Part shown: piece after piece, positions 18,854 to 27,450 of the stretch
How positions within the stretch are numbered: position 1 is the first letter of the stretch
Layout of the letters: every line of letters begins with the position of its first letter
The notes under the pieces: model-generated
Databases searched by the model: none
Told to the model about the DNA's origin: nothing
Seen by the model: the letters and a program-made list of their open reading frames with translations, nothing else
Translations under genes and position numbers: made by a program
Source: Aquamicrobium lusatiense
Lineage (GTDB): Bacteria > Pseudomonadota > Alphaproteobacteria > Rhizobiales > Rhizobiaceae
NCBI RefSeq assembly: GCF_014201615.1
Contig: NZ_JACHEU010000004.1
Coordinates: 186,001 to 250,000 of the forward strand
Reading direction: 5' to 3'
DNA length: 64,000 nucleotides

Positions 18854-20590
18854 ATGAAGAAGCTGCTCGTCGCCAATCGAGGCGAAATCGCCCTGCGCAT
18901 CATTCGTGCAGCGCGCGACTACGGGATTGAATCGGTTGCCGTTTATGCGGACGCTGACGCCGCATCGCTTCATGTCGAATATGCGGATGAAGCGTGGGCG
19001 CTCGGTGCCGGGCGCGCTTCGGATACCTATCTCGCCATCGATAAGATTATCGACATTGCGGCGCGCTCGGGAGCGGATGCCGTCCATCCGGGTTACGGTT
19101 TTCTCTCCGAACGGCCTGAATTCGCGCAGGCGGTGCTCGACGCCGGACTGGTCTGGGTGGGTCCCTCACCGGATGTGATCCGCATGCTGGGTGACAAGAT
19201 CGAGGCGCGCCGCATAGCAGCCGGTGTCGGCGCTCCGCTGGTCAGCGGCTCCGATGGCCCCCTCTCTTCGGCAAAGGAAGCTGTCGCGTTCGCTGAGCGT
19301 GCCGGGTTGCCGATTGCGATCAAGGCTGCATTCGGCGGTGGTGGGCGGGGCATGAAGGTCGCCCGCTCGCTTGCGGACGTCGGCGACATGTTTGAGTCCG
19401 CGGTTCGCGAGGCAACCGAGGCCTTTGGGCGCGGTGACTGCTACGCCGAACAATTTCTCGACAAACCCCGCCATGTCGAGGCGCAGATTCTGGCAGACAG
19501 CCATGGCAATATTCTGGTGCTCGGAACGCGCGACTGCTCCCTGCAGCGCCGCAATCAGAAACTGGTCGAGGAAGCGCCGGCCCCGTTCCTGAGCGCAGAA
19601 CAGAGGCAGCGGATCCACGACGCTGCCCGAAAAATCTGTTCCGCTGCCGGATATGTGGGGGCGGGCACGGTGGAATTTCTGCTGTCGCGCGACGGACTGA
19701 TTTCCTTTCTGGAAGTGAACACGCGCCTTCAGGTCGAACATCCCGTCACGGAAGTGACGACCGGCATAGACATCGTCGTGGAACAGTTGCGTATCGCCGA
19801 CGGGCTGCCGCTGCGTGTGAAAGAAACGCCGGAGCCTCTGGGACATGCCTTTGAATTCCGCATCAATGCGGAAGATCCGGGTCGGGGCTTCCTGCCGACG
19901 CCCGGACGCATCACCCGTTTTCGCGCGCCCTCCGGACCCGGCGTGCGGCTCGACAGCGGCGTCGAAGCCGGATCCATTGTCCCGCCGCTCTATGATTCAC
20001 TGTTTGCAAAACTCATCGTCTTCGCTTCCACCCGTGACGAAGCGCTTCATCGGGCCAGACGCGCCCTGCGGGAATTTCAGGTCGAAGGAATAGCAACTGT
20101 TCTGCCGTTCCATCGCGCAGTGCTTGAGGAAGAGGCTTTTACGTCGGCCGAACATTTTGGCGTCCATACCAACTGGATCGAGACCGAACTCGCCCTGCCG
20201 CCTCCCGCCCCCCGGGTTGAGGCGCAGGAAGACGATCTGGTTCGCACCTACATTGAAATTGATGGCAAGCGCCATCAGCTTGCTCTGCCGGCTGCATTCT
20301 GGGGGAAGCTTGCTGCTGCGCCGGCTTCGCCGGATGGTGCGCGCGAGGCTCCTTCATTACAGGACGCGGAAGGCGAAATAGTCGGCGTACCGATGCCGTC
20401 CATTCTGCAGGGGTGGCTCGTTGACGACGGAGCCCGCGTTCGCAAGGGTGATGCGATTGCCATCATAGAGGCGATGAAAGCGGAAATGCGGATTGCCGCG
20501 CCTGCAGATGGTGTCCTGCAGCATAGAGCAAAACCCGGTTCTGAGCTCATGGCAGGCGATATGCTCGCCGTCATCCTGCCCGGCGGATGA
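18854..20590 (+). CDS. Biotin carboxylase fused to a biotin carrier domain
   Basis: A 578-residue protein. Residues 1-445 are a biotin carboxylase (MKKLLVANRGEIALRIIRA, HPGYGFLSER, the ATP-grasp glycine loop FGGGGRGMKVA, and the catalytic FLEVNTRLQVEHPVTE). Residues about 505-578 are a biotinyl domain whose acceptor Lys542 lies in EAMKAEM. The usual Met after the Lys is replaced by Ala. No classical carboxyltransferase gene is present in the window. The PxpBC fusion immediately upstream contains the domains that supply this activity in urea carboxylase. The protein could therefore work with PxpBC on an amide or lactam. The alternative is a partner carboxyltransferase elsewhere. Confidence 0.9.
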   Translation: MKKLLVANRGEIALRIIRAARDYGIESVAVYADADAASLHVEYADEAWALGAGRASDTYLAIDKIIDIAARSGADAVHPGYGFLSERPEFAQAVLDAGLVWVGPSPDVIRMLGDKIEARRIAAGVGAPLVSGSDGPLSSAKEAVAFAERAGLPIAIKAAFGGGGRGMKVARSLADVGDMFESAVREATEAFGRGDCYAEQFLDKPRHVEAQILADSHGNILVLGTRDCSLQRRNQKLVEEAPAPFLSAEQRQRIHDAARKICSAAGYVGAGTVEFLLSRDGLISFLEVNTRLQVEHPVTEVTTGIDIVVEQLRIADGLPLRVKETPEPLGHAFEFRINAEDPGRGFLPTPGRITRFRAPSGPGVRLDSGVEAGSIVPPLYDSLFAKLIVFASTRDEALHRARRALREFQVEGIATVLPFHRAVLEEEAFTSAEHFGVHTNWIETELALPPPAPRVEAQEDDLVRTYIEIDGKRHQLALPAAFWGKLAAAPASPDGAREAPSLQDAEGEIVGVPMPSILQGWLVDDGARVRKGDAIAIIEAMKAEMRIAAPADGVLQHRAKPGSELMAGDMLAVILPGG

Positions 20591-20918
20591 TTTCCTCCGA
20601 CTGGTTTTATTCCCTGCCAATGTCATTTCGATCGTGAAAAAGAGCACGCCAAGCAACTTCCTGCTGGCCGGAAGATGGACAGCTGACGCGGCTTGCGAGA
20701 TCTTCCGGAACCACTCTGCGCTGTGTGGGAATGATTTCGGCTCCAGCGTGGATTTGTATCCGGCCTGTCTTTAAACAGGCGCGGCGCTCTTACGAAATGC
20801 TGAAAGAATGGCTATCATGAGGCTCAGCTTGACCGACGGCCTCCCGGCTTCATTGAATGGAGGCGGGACGGCTGCAGGAAATCCGGTACTTCAACAGAAT
20901 TTGCAATGCGGACTGTGA
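20591..20918. other. Intergenic region with inverted repeats, no gene seen
   Basis: No convincing gene is present. A 9-bp inverted repeat, CCGGAAGAT (20668-20676) with ATCTTCCGG (20700-20708), has a 23-nt loop. A short stem, GCCTGT with ACAGGC, lies at 20763-20780. Either could end the long upstream operon, but neither has a clean U-tract. A TTCAAC half-site at 20890-20895, 23 bp before the TetR start, matches one arm of the palindromes at 21634 and 22593. Confidence 0.4.
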
Positions 20919-21557
20919 ATGGCGAAATCTCAAACCCGCGCCGCTCATAAGACGGGTAAAAATGCGCGCGAGATCATTCTGAACGCGGCGCGGGCGGAAT
21001 TCGCCGAGAAAGGTTTCAACGGAGCCCGTGTCGACAGCATCGCCGCCCGCTCCGGCCTGAACAAGCAGCTCGTCTACTATTATTTCGGCAGCAAGGACGA
21101 CCTTTACCGCGTCACGCTTGAGGAAGCCTATACCGAGATACGCCTGCGCGAAAAAGACCTCGACCTGCGATCGCTACCCCCGCAGGACGCCATCGTGCGC
21201 CTCATCGATTTTTCGCTCAGCTATCTGGCGCGGCATCGGGAATTTATTCGCATGCTGGCCGACGAGAACGCGCTGGGTGGACCCCACGTCAAGGACTCCG
21301 ATGCTTTTCAGCGCACGAACTCGCCACTGATCGAGATGATCGGGGCGACCCTGCGCGAAGGCGAAGCGCAAGGCGTGTTTCGCAAGGGCATCGATCCGCT
21401 CGACCTCTACATCTCGATCGCGGGCATGACGTTTTTCTATTTCGCCAACGGCGTCACCATGTCGGCGATTTTCGGGCGGGATCTTTCCACGCCGGAAGCT
21501 CTTTCCGTCTACCGGGATCATATCGTTGCGCTGACGCTGGCGGGTCTGCGGCCCTGA
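20919..21557 (+). CDS. TetR family transcriptional regulator
   Basis: A 212-residue repressor. The TetR helix-turn-helix spans about residues 15-62 (REIILNAARAEFAEKGFNGARVDSIAARSGLNKQLVYYYFGSKDDLY). The C-terminal part resembles the RutR-like domain, with REFIRMLADENALGG and a DPLDLYISIAGMTFFYFAN helix. It stands alone, 150 bp before the catabolic cluster at 21.7-30.7 kb. It is the closest candidate to bind the two identical palindromes upstream of 21708 and 22653. A half-site lies in its own promoter region. Confidence 0.9.
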   Translation: MAKSQTRAAHKTGKNAREIILNAARAEFAEKGFNGARVDSIAARSGLNKQLVYYYFGSKDDLYRVTLEEAYTEIRLREKDLDLRSLPPQDAIVRLIDFSLSYLARHREFIRMLADENALGGPHVKDSDAFQRTNSPLIEMIGATLREGEAQGVFRKGIDPLDLYISIAGMTFFYFANGVTMSAIFGRDLSTPEALSVYRDHIVALTLAGLRP

Positions 21558-21633
21558 TGCCGTCTTGCGTGCGCCCCGGCGCGGGCTTACCAGCCGCGTT
21601 GCAGAGCGCGGGCTGATCGTTGCCGATCCTCGA

Positions 21634-21676
21634 TTCAACCAAATAGTTGAAACCGCCCCCGGGGACGGTCTACCCT
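21634..21676 (+). promoter_or_regulatory. Promoter with 18-bp palindromic operator (copy 1)
   Basis: The perfect inverted repeat TTCAACCAAATAGTTGAA (6-bp arms, 6-bp centre) lies at 21634-21651. Its right arm forms the -35-like TTGAAA (21647-21652). An 18-bp spacer leads to TACCCT (21671-21676). The same 18 bp, with one more identical base on each side, recurs at 22593. The overlap of operator and -35 element indicates repression. Confidence 0.68.
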
Positions 21677-21707
21677 CCTGATGCAAATGCCGGAGGACGC
21701 CCTGATC

Positions 21708-22562
21708 ATGATTCCCGCCATCGTTACCGACGAGTTGTCGGATTCGCCCGAAACCGCCTTCGAGCTTGGTCTGGAATGGGGCGTGCGGCATTTCGAGCTG
21801 CGCGGCATGCACGATGCCCGCGTGCCGCGCCTGAGCCCGACGCAACGGCGGCGGCTGTTGCGGGCGATCCGTGACTTCGATGTGCGCATCAGTGCCATCT
21901 CTCCGGGACTCTTCAAGATTCCCCTGCCGCCGGACTCTGCGCAAAGCTCCAATCTGGCGTGGATGGACCGCGAGTTTCACGACGCATGGGCGGACGCGGA
22001 GGCGCTGCTGCGCGATCATGTCGAACGGCTTCTGCCGGAATCGCTTGAGTTTGCCGTGGCCAGCGGCGCGCAGCACCTGATCGCCTTCAGTTTTCACCGC
22101 GGCGGCCGACCTTCGGGACGTGCGCCCGGACGGGTCGCGGATGTGCTCGCCCACGCCGCCGAACTGGCGCAGAGTGCGAATGTATCCCTGATCATCGAGA
22201 ACGAGGAGAGCCACTGGGCCAATACGGGCGCGCTTTCAGCGGCCCTGATTGCGGCCACCGGCGCACCGATCGGGATCAACTGGGATCCCGCCAACGCGCT
22301 GATCGACGGCGACACCCCCTGGCCGGACGGTTATGCCGCCTGCCGTCATCTGGTCCGCAATGTCCACTTCAAGGACGCCCGCGTCCATGCCGACAATTCA
22401 TGGGAGTTGCTGGCCGACGGGGACGTCGACTGGGCCGGTCAGGTGATGGCGCTTGAGGAGGATGGCTATGCAGGTTGTGTCGCCATGGAACCGCATCTGT
22501 GGCCATCCGTAGCCTCGGTGAGAAACGCTCTCTCCAGATTTAACGCATTGAAAAACAATTGA
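21708..22562 (+). CDS. Sugar phosphate isomerase/epimerase family protein (xylose isomerase-like TIM barrel)
   Basis: A 284-residue TIM-barrel protein of the AP-endonuclease-2/xylose isomerase superfamily. Visible strands include FELGLEWGVRHFELRGMHD, HLIAFSF, VSLIIENEESHW with a metal-binding Glu, GINWDPANAL, VRNVHFKDA with His and Asp ligands, and the final CVAMEPHLW with Glu. It should bind a divalent metal and isomerise or epimerise a keto-sugar or hydroxy-acid derivative. The ATG at 21708 has GGAGG 11 bases upstream. A start nine codons earlier (21681) is possible. It is the first gene after the palindromic promoter. The substrate is unknown. Confidence 0.82.
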   Translation: MIPAIVTDELSDSPETAFELGLEWGVRHFELRGMHDARVPRLSPTQRRRLLRAIRDFDVRISAISPGLFKIPLPPDSAQSSNLAWMDREFHDAWADAEALLRDHVERLLPESLEFAVASGAQHLIAFSFHRGGRPSGRAPGRVADVLAHAAELAQSANVSLIIENEESHWANTGALSAALIAATGAPIGINWDPANALIDGDTPWPDGYAACRHLVRNVHFKDARVHADNSWELLADGDVDWAGQVMALEEDGYAGCVAMEPHLWPSVASVRNALSRFNALKNN

Positions 22563-22592
22563 AATATTGCGGCGGAAAATTTCCGTCAAAAA

Positions 22593-22634
22593 TTCAACCA
22601 AATAGTTGAAATCTTCTTTCGCTGCGGATAGTGT
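22593..22634 (+). promoter_or_regulatory. Promoter with 18-bp palindromic operator (copy 2)
   Basis: A second exact copy of TTCAACCAAATAGTTGAA lies at 22593-22610, 31 bp after the stop of the preceding gene. Its right arm again provides TTGAAA (22606-22611), here with a 17-bp spacer to TAGTGT (22629-22634). The operon of 22653-28868 starts downstream. Identical sequence and geometry at two promoters identify a shared repressor site. Confidence 0.7.
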
Positions 22635-22652
22635 CATCGGCAAGAAAAGAAC

Positions 22653-23732
22653 ATGAGGGAGCCGATCTTGCATCAGACAGTCGCCAATGATTCCGGTCTG
22701 GCCGCCACCGCGCTGCCCGAGAGCTTCGGTTCCGTTGAGGAACTCGAAGAATACATGACCCGGCCAACGCCCGCTCTGGTGCGCGATCTGGCCTCGGTCG
22801 ACGGTGACATCATCATCCTCGGCGTTGCGGGCAAGATGGGCCCGACGCTGGCGCGCATGGCCAAGCGTGCGGCACCCGAAAAGCGGGTGATCGGCGTTGC
22901 CCGCTTCAGCGAGCCCGAGTTGCAGGCGCAGCTTGAATCCTGGGGCGTCGAGACCATCAGGGCCGATCTGCTGGACGAGGCGCAGGTGAACGCCCTGCCC
23001 AAGGCGCGCAACGTGATCTTCATGGCCGGTATGAAGTTCGGCGCTTCGGGCAATCAGGCGCTGACCTGGGCGATGAACACCCATTCGCCGGCGCTGGTCG
23101 CAAATGCCTATCGCGACTCGCGCATCGTCGCCTTCTCCACCGGCAACATCTATCCGCTGATGGATGTGCTCCAGCAGGGCGCGCTGGAGACGACACCGCC
23201 GGAGCCGCGCGGCGAATATGCCATGTCCTGCCTCGGCCGCGAGCGCATGTTCGAGCATTTCTCGCGCGTTCACGGCACGCCCGGCCGGCTGTTCCGCCTG
23301 AACTACGCCATCGATCTGCGCTATGGCGTGCTTTACGATCTCGCCAGCCGCATCAAGGCCGGCACCCAGATCGATCTGTCGCTGATGGGGCACGTCAACG
23401 TGATCTGGCAGGGCGACGCCAATGCGCAGGCGCTGCGCTGTCTGGCTCATTCCACCGAAATCACCAGCCCGATCAATGTGTCGGGTCCGGAAACCCTGTC
23501 GGTGCGCTGGCTGGTCCATGAACTGGCAAAGCGCCTTGAAGTCGAGCCGCGCCTGTTCGGTTCCGAGGCGACCACCGCCTGGCTCACCAACACCGCGCAG
23601 GCCAACCGGCTGTTCGGCTATCCGTCGGTTCCGCTGACGGCGATGCTCGACTGGACCGCCGACTGGGTTGCCCGCGGCGAAATTGCCTATAACAAGCCCA
23701 CCAAGTTCGAAGCCCGGAGCGGAGCGTTCTGA
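22653..23732 (+). CDS. SDR-like NAD(P)-dependent epimerase/dehydratase family protein
   Basis: A 359-residue extended-SDR fold protein. The Rossmann start IIILGVAGKMGPTLA carries the glycine motif at 57-63, and VIGVARFSEPEL follows as the adenine-ribose segment. The catalytic region reads GEYAMSCLGRERMFE. Tyr189 is in the active-site position, but residue +4 is Cys193 rather than the usual Lys. It may therefore be a reductase of altered mechanism or a non-classical member. A TTG at 22668 behind AGGGAG is an alternative start. It lies 2 bp before the aldolase-like gene, in the palindrome-controlled operon. Substrate unknown. Confidence 0.8.
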   Translation: MREPILHQTVANDSGLAATALPESFGSVEELEEYMTRPTPALVRDLASVDGDIIILGVAGKMGPTLARMAKRAAPEKRVIGVARFSEPELQAQLESWGVETIRADLLDEAQVNALPKARNVIFMAGMKFGASGNQALTWAMNTHSPALVANAYRDSRIVAFSTGNIYPLMDVLQQGALETTPPEPRGEYAMSCLGRERMFEHFSRVHGTPGRLFRLNYAIDLRYGVLYDLASRIKAGTQIDLSLMGHVNVIWQGDANAQALRCLAHSTEITSPINVSGPETLSVRWLVHELAKRLEVEPRLFGSEATTAWLTNTAQANRLFGYPSVPLTAMLDWTADWVARGEIAYNKPTKFEARSGAF

Positions 23733-23734
23733 AC

Positions 23735-24799
23735 ATGACCGGACAAGCCACTCCTCAGGCCCGGCAGGCTGCGATGGATCTCCTGCGCGAAGGAACCGTC
23801 ATTCCTGCCCACCCTCTGGCGCTGAATGCCGATCGCCAGCTCGATGAGCGCCGGCAGCGGGCGCTGACGCGCTACTATCTCGATGCGGGCTCCGGCGGTC
23901 TGGCGGTGGGTGTGCACACCACCCAGTTCGCCATTCGCGAAGTCGGGCTCTATGAGCGGGTGCTGTCGCTTGCCGCGGAAGAGGCTGCAAGCTGGACCGA
24001 CCGCACGCTGGTCATGGTTGCCGGGCTTGCCGGTCCGACCGCGCAGGCGGTGAATGAGGCGAAGACGGCCGTATCGCTTGGCTACCATGCTGGCCTGCTC
24101 AGCCTCGCCGCCCTCAAGGGCCAGAGCGAGGATGTGCTGATTGCGCATTGCGAGCAGGTTGCCGCCGAAATTCCGCTGATCGGCTTCTATCTGCAGCCGG
24201 CGGTCGGCGGGCTGCATCTGTCGGCGCATTTCTGGGCGCGCTTTGCCGCCATCCCCAATGTGGTGGCGATCAAGGTTGCTCCCTTCAACCGCTATCGCAC
24301 CGTCGATGTGGTGCGCGGCATCGTCGATGCCGGGGCCGAGGACAAGGTCACGCTCTACACCGGCAATGACGATCACATCGTGCTCGATCTGGTGACGCCG
24401 TTCACCGTGATGCGCGACGGCAAGCCCATCACGCTGCGCTTCAAAGGCGGCTTGCTCGGCCACTGGTCGGTGTGGACGAAAGGCGCGGTCGACATCTTCG
24501 AACGCTGCCGTGCGGAAGCGGCGAAGGATGCGGTTTCGGCCGACATGCTCGCGCTGGATTCCCGCGTGACCGACTGCAACAGCGCCTTCTTCGATGTCGT
24601 CAACGACTTCCACGGCTGCATTGCCGGCTGTCACGAAATCCTGCGCCGGCAGGGCCTGCTGGAGGGCATCTGGTGCCTCGATCCGGAAGAGGGGCTTTCG
24701 CCGGGACAGGCGGAAGAGCTGACCCGCGTCAGCCGCCTGCATGCCGACCTTGCGGATGACGACTTCGTCCGCGCCAATCTCTCGCGCTGGCTGGACTGA
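23735..24799 (+). CDS. Dihydrodipicolinate synthase (DapA/NanA) family aldolase
   Basis: A 354-residue TIM-barrel class I aldolase. The Schiff-base lysine is Lys180 in NVVAIKVAPFNRY, and the partner tyrosine is Tyr152 in GFYLQP. It is longer than true DapA (about 290), and the first barrel strand reads TVIPAHPLALN instead of the usual TALVTPF, so it is a catabolic relative. Such enzymes cleave or dehydrate 2-keto acids or condense pyruvate with an aldehyde. Position between the SDR and the transporter genes points to degradation of an imported acid. The exact reaction is unknown. Confidence 0.85.
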   Translation: MTGQATPQARQAAMDLLREGTVIPAHPLALNADRQLDERRQRALTRYYLDAGSGGLAVGVHTTQFAIREVGLYERVLSLAAEEAASWTDRTLVMVAGLAGPTAQAVNEAKTAVSLGYHAGLLSLAALKGQSEDVLIAHCEQVAAEIPLIGFYLQPAVGGLHLSAHFWARFAAIPNVVAIKVAPFNRYRTVDVVRGIVDAGAEDKVTLYTGNDDHIVLDLVTPFTVMRDGKPITLRFKGGLLGHWSVWTKGAVDIFERCRAEAAKDAVSADMLALDSRVTDCNSAFFDVVNDFHGCIAGCHEILRRQGLLEGIWCLDPEEGLSPGQAEELTRVSRLHADLADDDFVRANLSRWLD

Positions 24800-24803
24800 T
24801 CCG

Positions 24804-25574
24804 ATGGCGAAGCTGCGCGAGAAACTTCTCGAACTGGTGCCCGCCATCGTTCTCTTTCTGGCGATCATGGCCATCTGGCAGGCGGCCGTGAGCTGGGGCG
24901 AGATCAAGCCCTATCTGCTTCCAAGCCCGCGCTCGGTGCTGGATGCCATGCTCGACACCTCGATCGACTGGTGGGGGCACATCTGGGCCACCGGCCTTGC
25001 CATCGTGGGCGCGTTCCTGCTGGCGGCGGCCAGCGGCGTTCTGCTGGGCACGATGATCGCCTGGTCGCCGGTGCTTTCGCGGGCGCTGATGCCGTTTCTG
25101 GTGTTTCTCAACACGCTTCCCAAGGTGGCCATCGCGCCGCTGTTCCTGATCTGGGTCGGCTACGGCATCCTTCCCAACATATTGATGGGCGCGCTGATCG
25201 GCTTCTTCCCCGTGGTCATCAACACGGCGGTGGGCCTCTCGCAGATCGATCATGACATGATCGATCTCGGCCGCGTCTTCAGTGCGCCGAAATGGAAGGT
25301 GTTCGCCAAGATCCGCATTCCGAACGCCTATCCCTATATCCTGTCGGCGCTGAAGGTCACGGCGACCTCCGCCGTCGTCGGTGCGATCGTCGGCGAATTC
25401 GTCGCTTCGCAGACCGGGCTCGGCTACGTCATCGTGACCAGCCAGAGCAGCATGAACACCGCGCTGGCTTTCGCCGCGCTCATCTATATCTCGATCATCG
25501 GTTTGCTGCTGTTCGCGGCCGTCGGGCTGATGTCGCGCTATCTGGCGCCGTGGGCCGAGGGAACCGACGCCTGA
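24804..25574 (+). CDS. NitT/TauT-type ABC transporter permease
   Basis: A 256-residue inner-membrane permease of the SsuC/TauC/ThiX type. It starts MAKLREKLLELVPAIV, with LPSPRSVLDAML after the first helix. Helices of the BPD domain follow, and the EAA loop reads DLGRVFSAPKWKVFAKIRIPNAYPYI. The ending GLLLFAAVGLMSRYLAPW is typical. The ATG at 24804 is 2 bp after the aldolase stop. It works with the binding protein at 25625 and the ATPase at 26647. Ligands of this class include sulfonates, nitrate, thiamine precursors and aromatic acids. Confidence 0.92.
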   Translation: MAKLREKLLELVPAIVLFLAIMAIWQAAVSWGEIKPYLLPSPRSVLDAMLDTSIDWWGHIWATGLAIVGAFLLAAASGVLLGTMIAWSPVLSRALMPFLVFLNTLPKVAIAPLFLIWVGYGILPNILMGALIGFFPVVINTAVGLSQIDHDMIDLGRVFSAPKWKVFAKIRIPNAYPYILSALKVTATSAVVGAIVGEFVASQTGLGYVIVTSQSSMNTALAFAALIYISIIGLLLFAAVGLMSRYLAPWAEGTDA

Positions 25575-25624
25575 GCCGGAATTACCGTCACCATCCGATA
25601 AACGCAAAAATGGGAGCGAACGGG

Positions 25625-26623
25625 ATGAAGACTGCACTGATGATCACAACGGCCATGGTTGCAGCACTTGCTGCGGCACCGGCCATGGCCAGCGAGAAAT
25701 TCACCTTCGCGCTGAACTGGTTCCCGGTTGGCGACCATGCCGCCTACTGGGTGGCCAAGGAGAAGGGCTACTTCGCCGAGAAGGGCCTCGACGTGGTGAT
25801 CGAGAACTCCAAGGGTTCCGGCGATTCCATCGCCAAGGTTGACACCGGCCGCGCCGACGCCGGACTTGCCGACGCGGCGGTCGTCATCGGCTCACGGGCG
25901 CGGGGAACCACGGTGAAGGTTGTCGGCATCATCTTCGACCGCACGCCGATGAACTTCTTCTCCAAGGCCTCCGCTCCCATCACCAAGCCCTCCGACCTTC
26001 CCGGCAAGACCGTGGGCGCACCTCCCGGCGACAGCCAGCGTCTGGTGTGGCCGGCTTTCGCCAATGCCAACGGCATTGATCCCAATTCCATCAAATGGGT
26101 GAACATCGAGCCTTCGGCAAAATATGTGGCGCTTGCGGAAGGGCGCGCCGATGCGGTGTCGGACTACACGACCGGCCTGCCGCTGGCGGAAAAGGCCGTC
26201 GGCAAGGGCAATGCCGTGACGCTGAACTGGGCCGACTACAATTTCCAGCTCTACGCCATGTCGATCATGGCCAGCGAGGCCACCATCAAGGACCGGCCCG
26301 AGGCGCTTCGCGGTTTTCTGGAAGCGTCCTACAAGGGCTGGCAGGATGTCATGAACGATCCTGAAGGCGCGATGGAGATCTATAAGAAGGCCGTGCCTGA
26401 GATCGATGTGGTGGCACTGCGCGAAAACATGGATCTCGGCTTCGAACTGATGAAGACGCAGACCTTCAAGGAAAACGGCATCGGCGCCATCGACAAGGAA
26501 AAGATGTGCGGATCGGTCGACCTCGTGAACACCTATATGGGCCTGCCCACCAAGGTAGATTGCGCGGACGCCTATGACGACACGTTCCTGACCAAGATTG
26601 AGCTTCCGTTCGACGTTCAATAA
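25625..26623 (+). CDS. NMT1/THI5-like ABC transporter substrate-binding protein
   Basis: A 332-residue periplasmic protein with a 22-residue signal peptide ending AMA. The mature start FTFALNWFPVGDHAAYWVAKEKGYFAEKGLDV is the NMT1/SsuA signature, followed by GSGDSIAKVDTGRADAGLADAAVVIGSRARG and GKTVGAPPGDSQRLVWPAFA. A CGGGATG-type site gives only modest ribosome-binding-site support. Members bind thiamine pyrimidine precursors, sulfonates or aromatic acids. Here the adjacent catabolic enzymes suggest an organic acid, while the TPP-leader downstream keeps a thiamine-related ligand possible. Confidence 0.9.
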   Translation: MKTALMITTAMVAALAAAPAMASEKFTFALNWFPVGDHAAYWVAKEKGYFAEKGLDVVIENSKGSGDSIAKVDTGRADAGLADAAVVIGSRARGTTVKVVGIIFDRTPMNFFSKASAPITKPSDLPGKTVGAPPGDSQRLVWPAFANANGIDPNSIKWVNIEPSAKYVALAEGRADAVSDYTTGLPLAEKAVGKGNAVTLNWADYNFQLYAMSIMASEATIKDRPEALRGFLEASYKGWQDVMNDPEGAMEIYKKAVPEIDVVALRENMDLGFELMKTQTFKENGIGAIDKEKMCGSVDLVNTYMGLPTKVDCADAYDDTFLTKIELPFDVQ

Positions 26624-26646
26624 CCTCTGAAGACAGGCTAGACAGA

Positions 26647-27450
26647 GTGGACACTATTTCCATCCAGCTCGACGGGGTCTCGATGACCTACGGCACCGCA
26701 TCGGGGCCGGTCGAGGCGTTGCGTGACATCAATCTGGCGGTTCGGCAGGGCGAGTTCATCTCGCTCGTCGGCCCGTCCGGTTGCGGAAAATCCACCCTGC
26801 TGCGCGTGGTGGCCGGGCTGCGCGAGCGCAGCGCCGGCACCATCATGGTGGATGGCCAGAGGGTGACGAAGCCGATCCCCAATGTGGGGATGGTGTTTCA
26901 GGCGGCCGTGCTGCTGAAATGGCGCACCATCCTCGACAACGTGCTGTTGCCGGCGGAGCTGGCAGGCCTCAACCCGCGCAACTACCGCGAGCGGGCCATG
27001 CAGCTTCTCGAACTCACCGGGCTGAAGGAATTCGCCAACAAGCTGCCGCGCGAGCTTTCCGGCGGCATGCAGCAGCGCGCCGCGATCTGCCGTGGCCTGC
27101 TTCTGGACCCTCAGCTCTTGCTTATGGATGAGCCCTTCGGCGCTCTCGATGCGATGACGCGTGACGAGATGAACCTGGAACTGCTGCGCATCTGGGGCGA
27201 GGCTTCCGATACCCGCAAGACCGTTCTGTTCGTCACCCACTCCATTCCCGAAGCCGTGTTCCTTTCGGATCGGGTGGTGATCATGTCGCCGCGTCCGGGA
27301 CGCATCGACACGGTGCTCGATATCGATCTGCCGCGCCCGCGCACCGTCGAAAGCCGCATCACGCCGGAATTCGGCGCGCTGTCGCTGAAGATCTACGACA
27401 TGCTTACCGGTCGACAGAGCGGCGATGACCCGCGCTTCGTGCCGGCATGA
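26647..27450 (+). CDS. NitT/TauT-type ABC transporter ATP-binding protein
   Basis: A 267-residue ATPase with Walker A GPSGCGKS near residue 43, the Q-loop at VFQAAVLLKWRTILDN, the signature LSGGMQQR, Walker B LLLMDEPFGALDA and the switch His in FVTHSIPEAV. All catalytic residues are intact. The start is GTG at 26647, 23 bp after the binding-protein stop; the ribosome-binding site is weak. Its stop overlaps the ATG of the enolase-superfamily gene (ATGA), so transport and catabolism are co-expressed. Confidence 0.93.
   Translation: MDTISIQLDGVSMTYGTASGPVEALRDINLAVRQGEFISLVGPSGCGKSTLLRVVAGLRERSAGTIMVDGQRVTKPIPNVGMVFQAAVLLKWRTILDNVLLPAELAGLNPRNYRERAMQLLELTGLKEFANKLPRELSGGMQQRAAICRGLLLDPQLLLMDEPFGALDAMTRDEMNLELLRIWGEASDTRKTVLFVTHSIPEAVFLSDRVVIMSPRPGRIDTVLDIDLPRPRTVESRITPEFGALSLKIYDMLTGRQSGDDPRFVPA

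Noticed and set aside
25292..25624. An N-terminal extension of the NMT1-like binding protein
   Set aside because: The extension overlaps the permease gene out of frame. The ATG at 25625 starts a clean signal peptide, which must be at the N-terminus.
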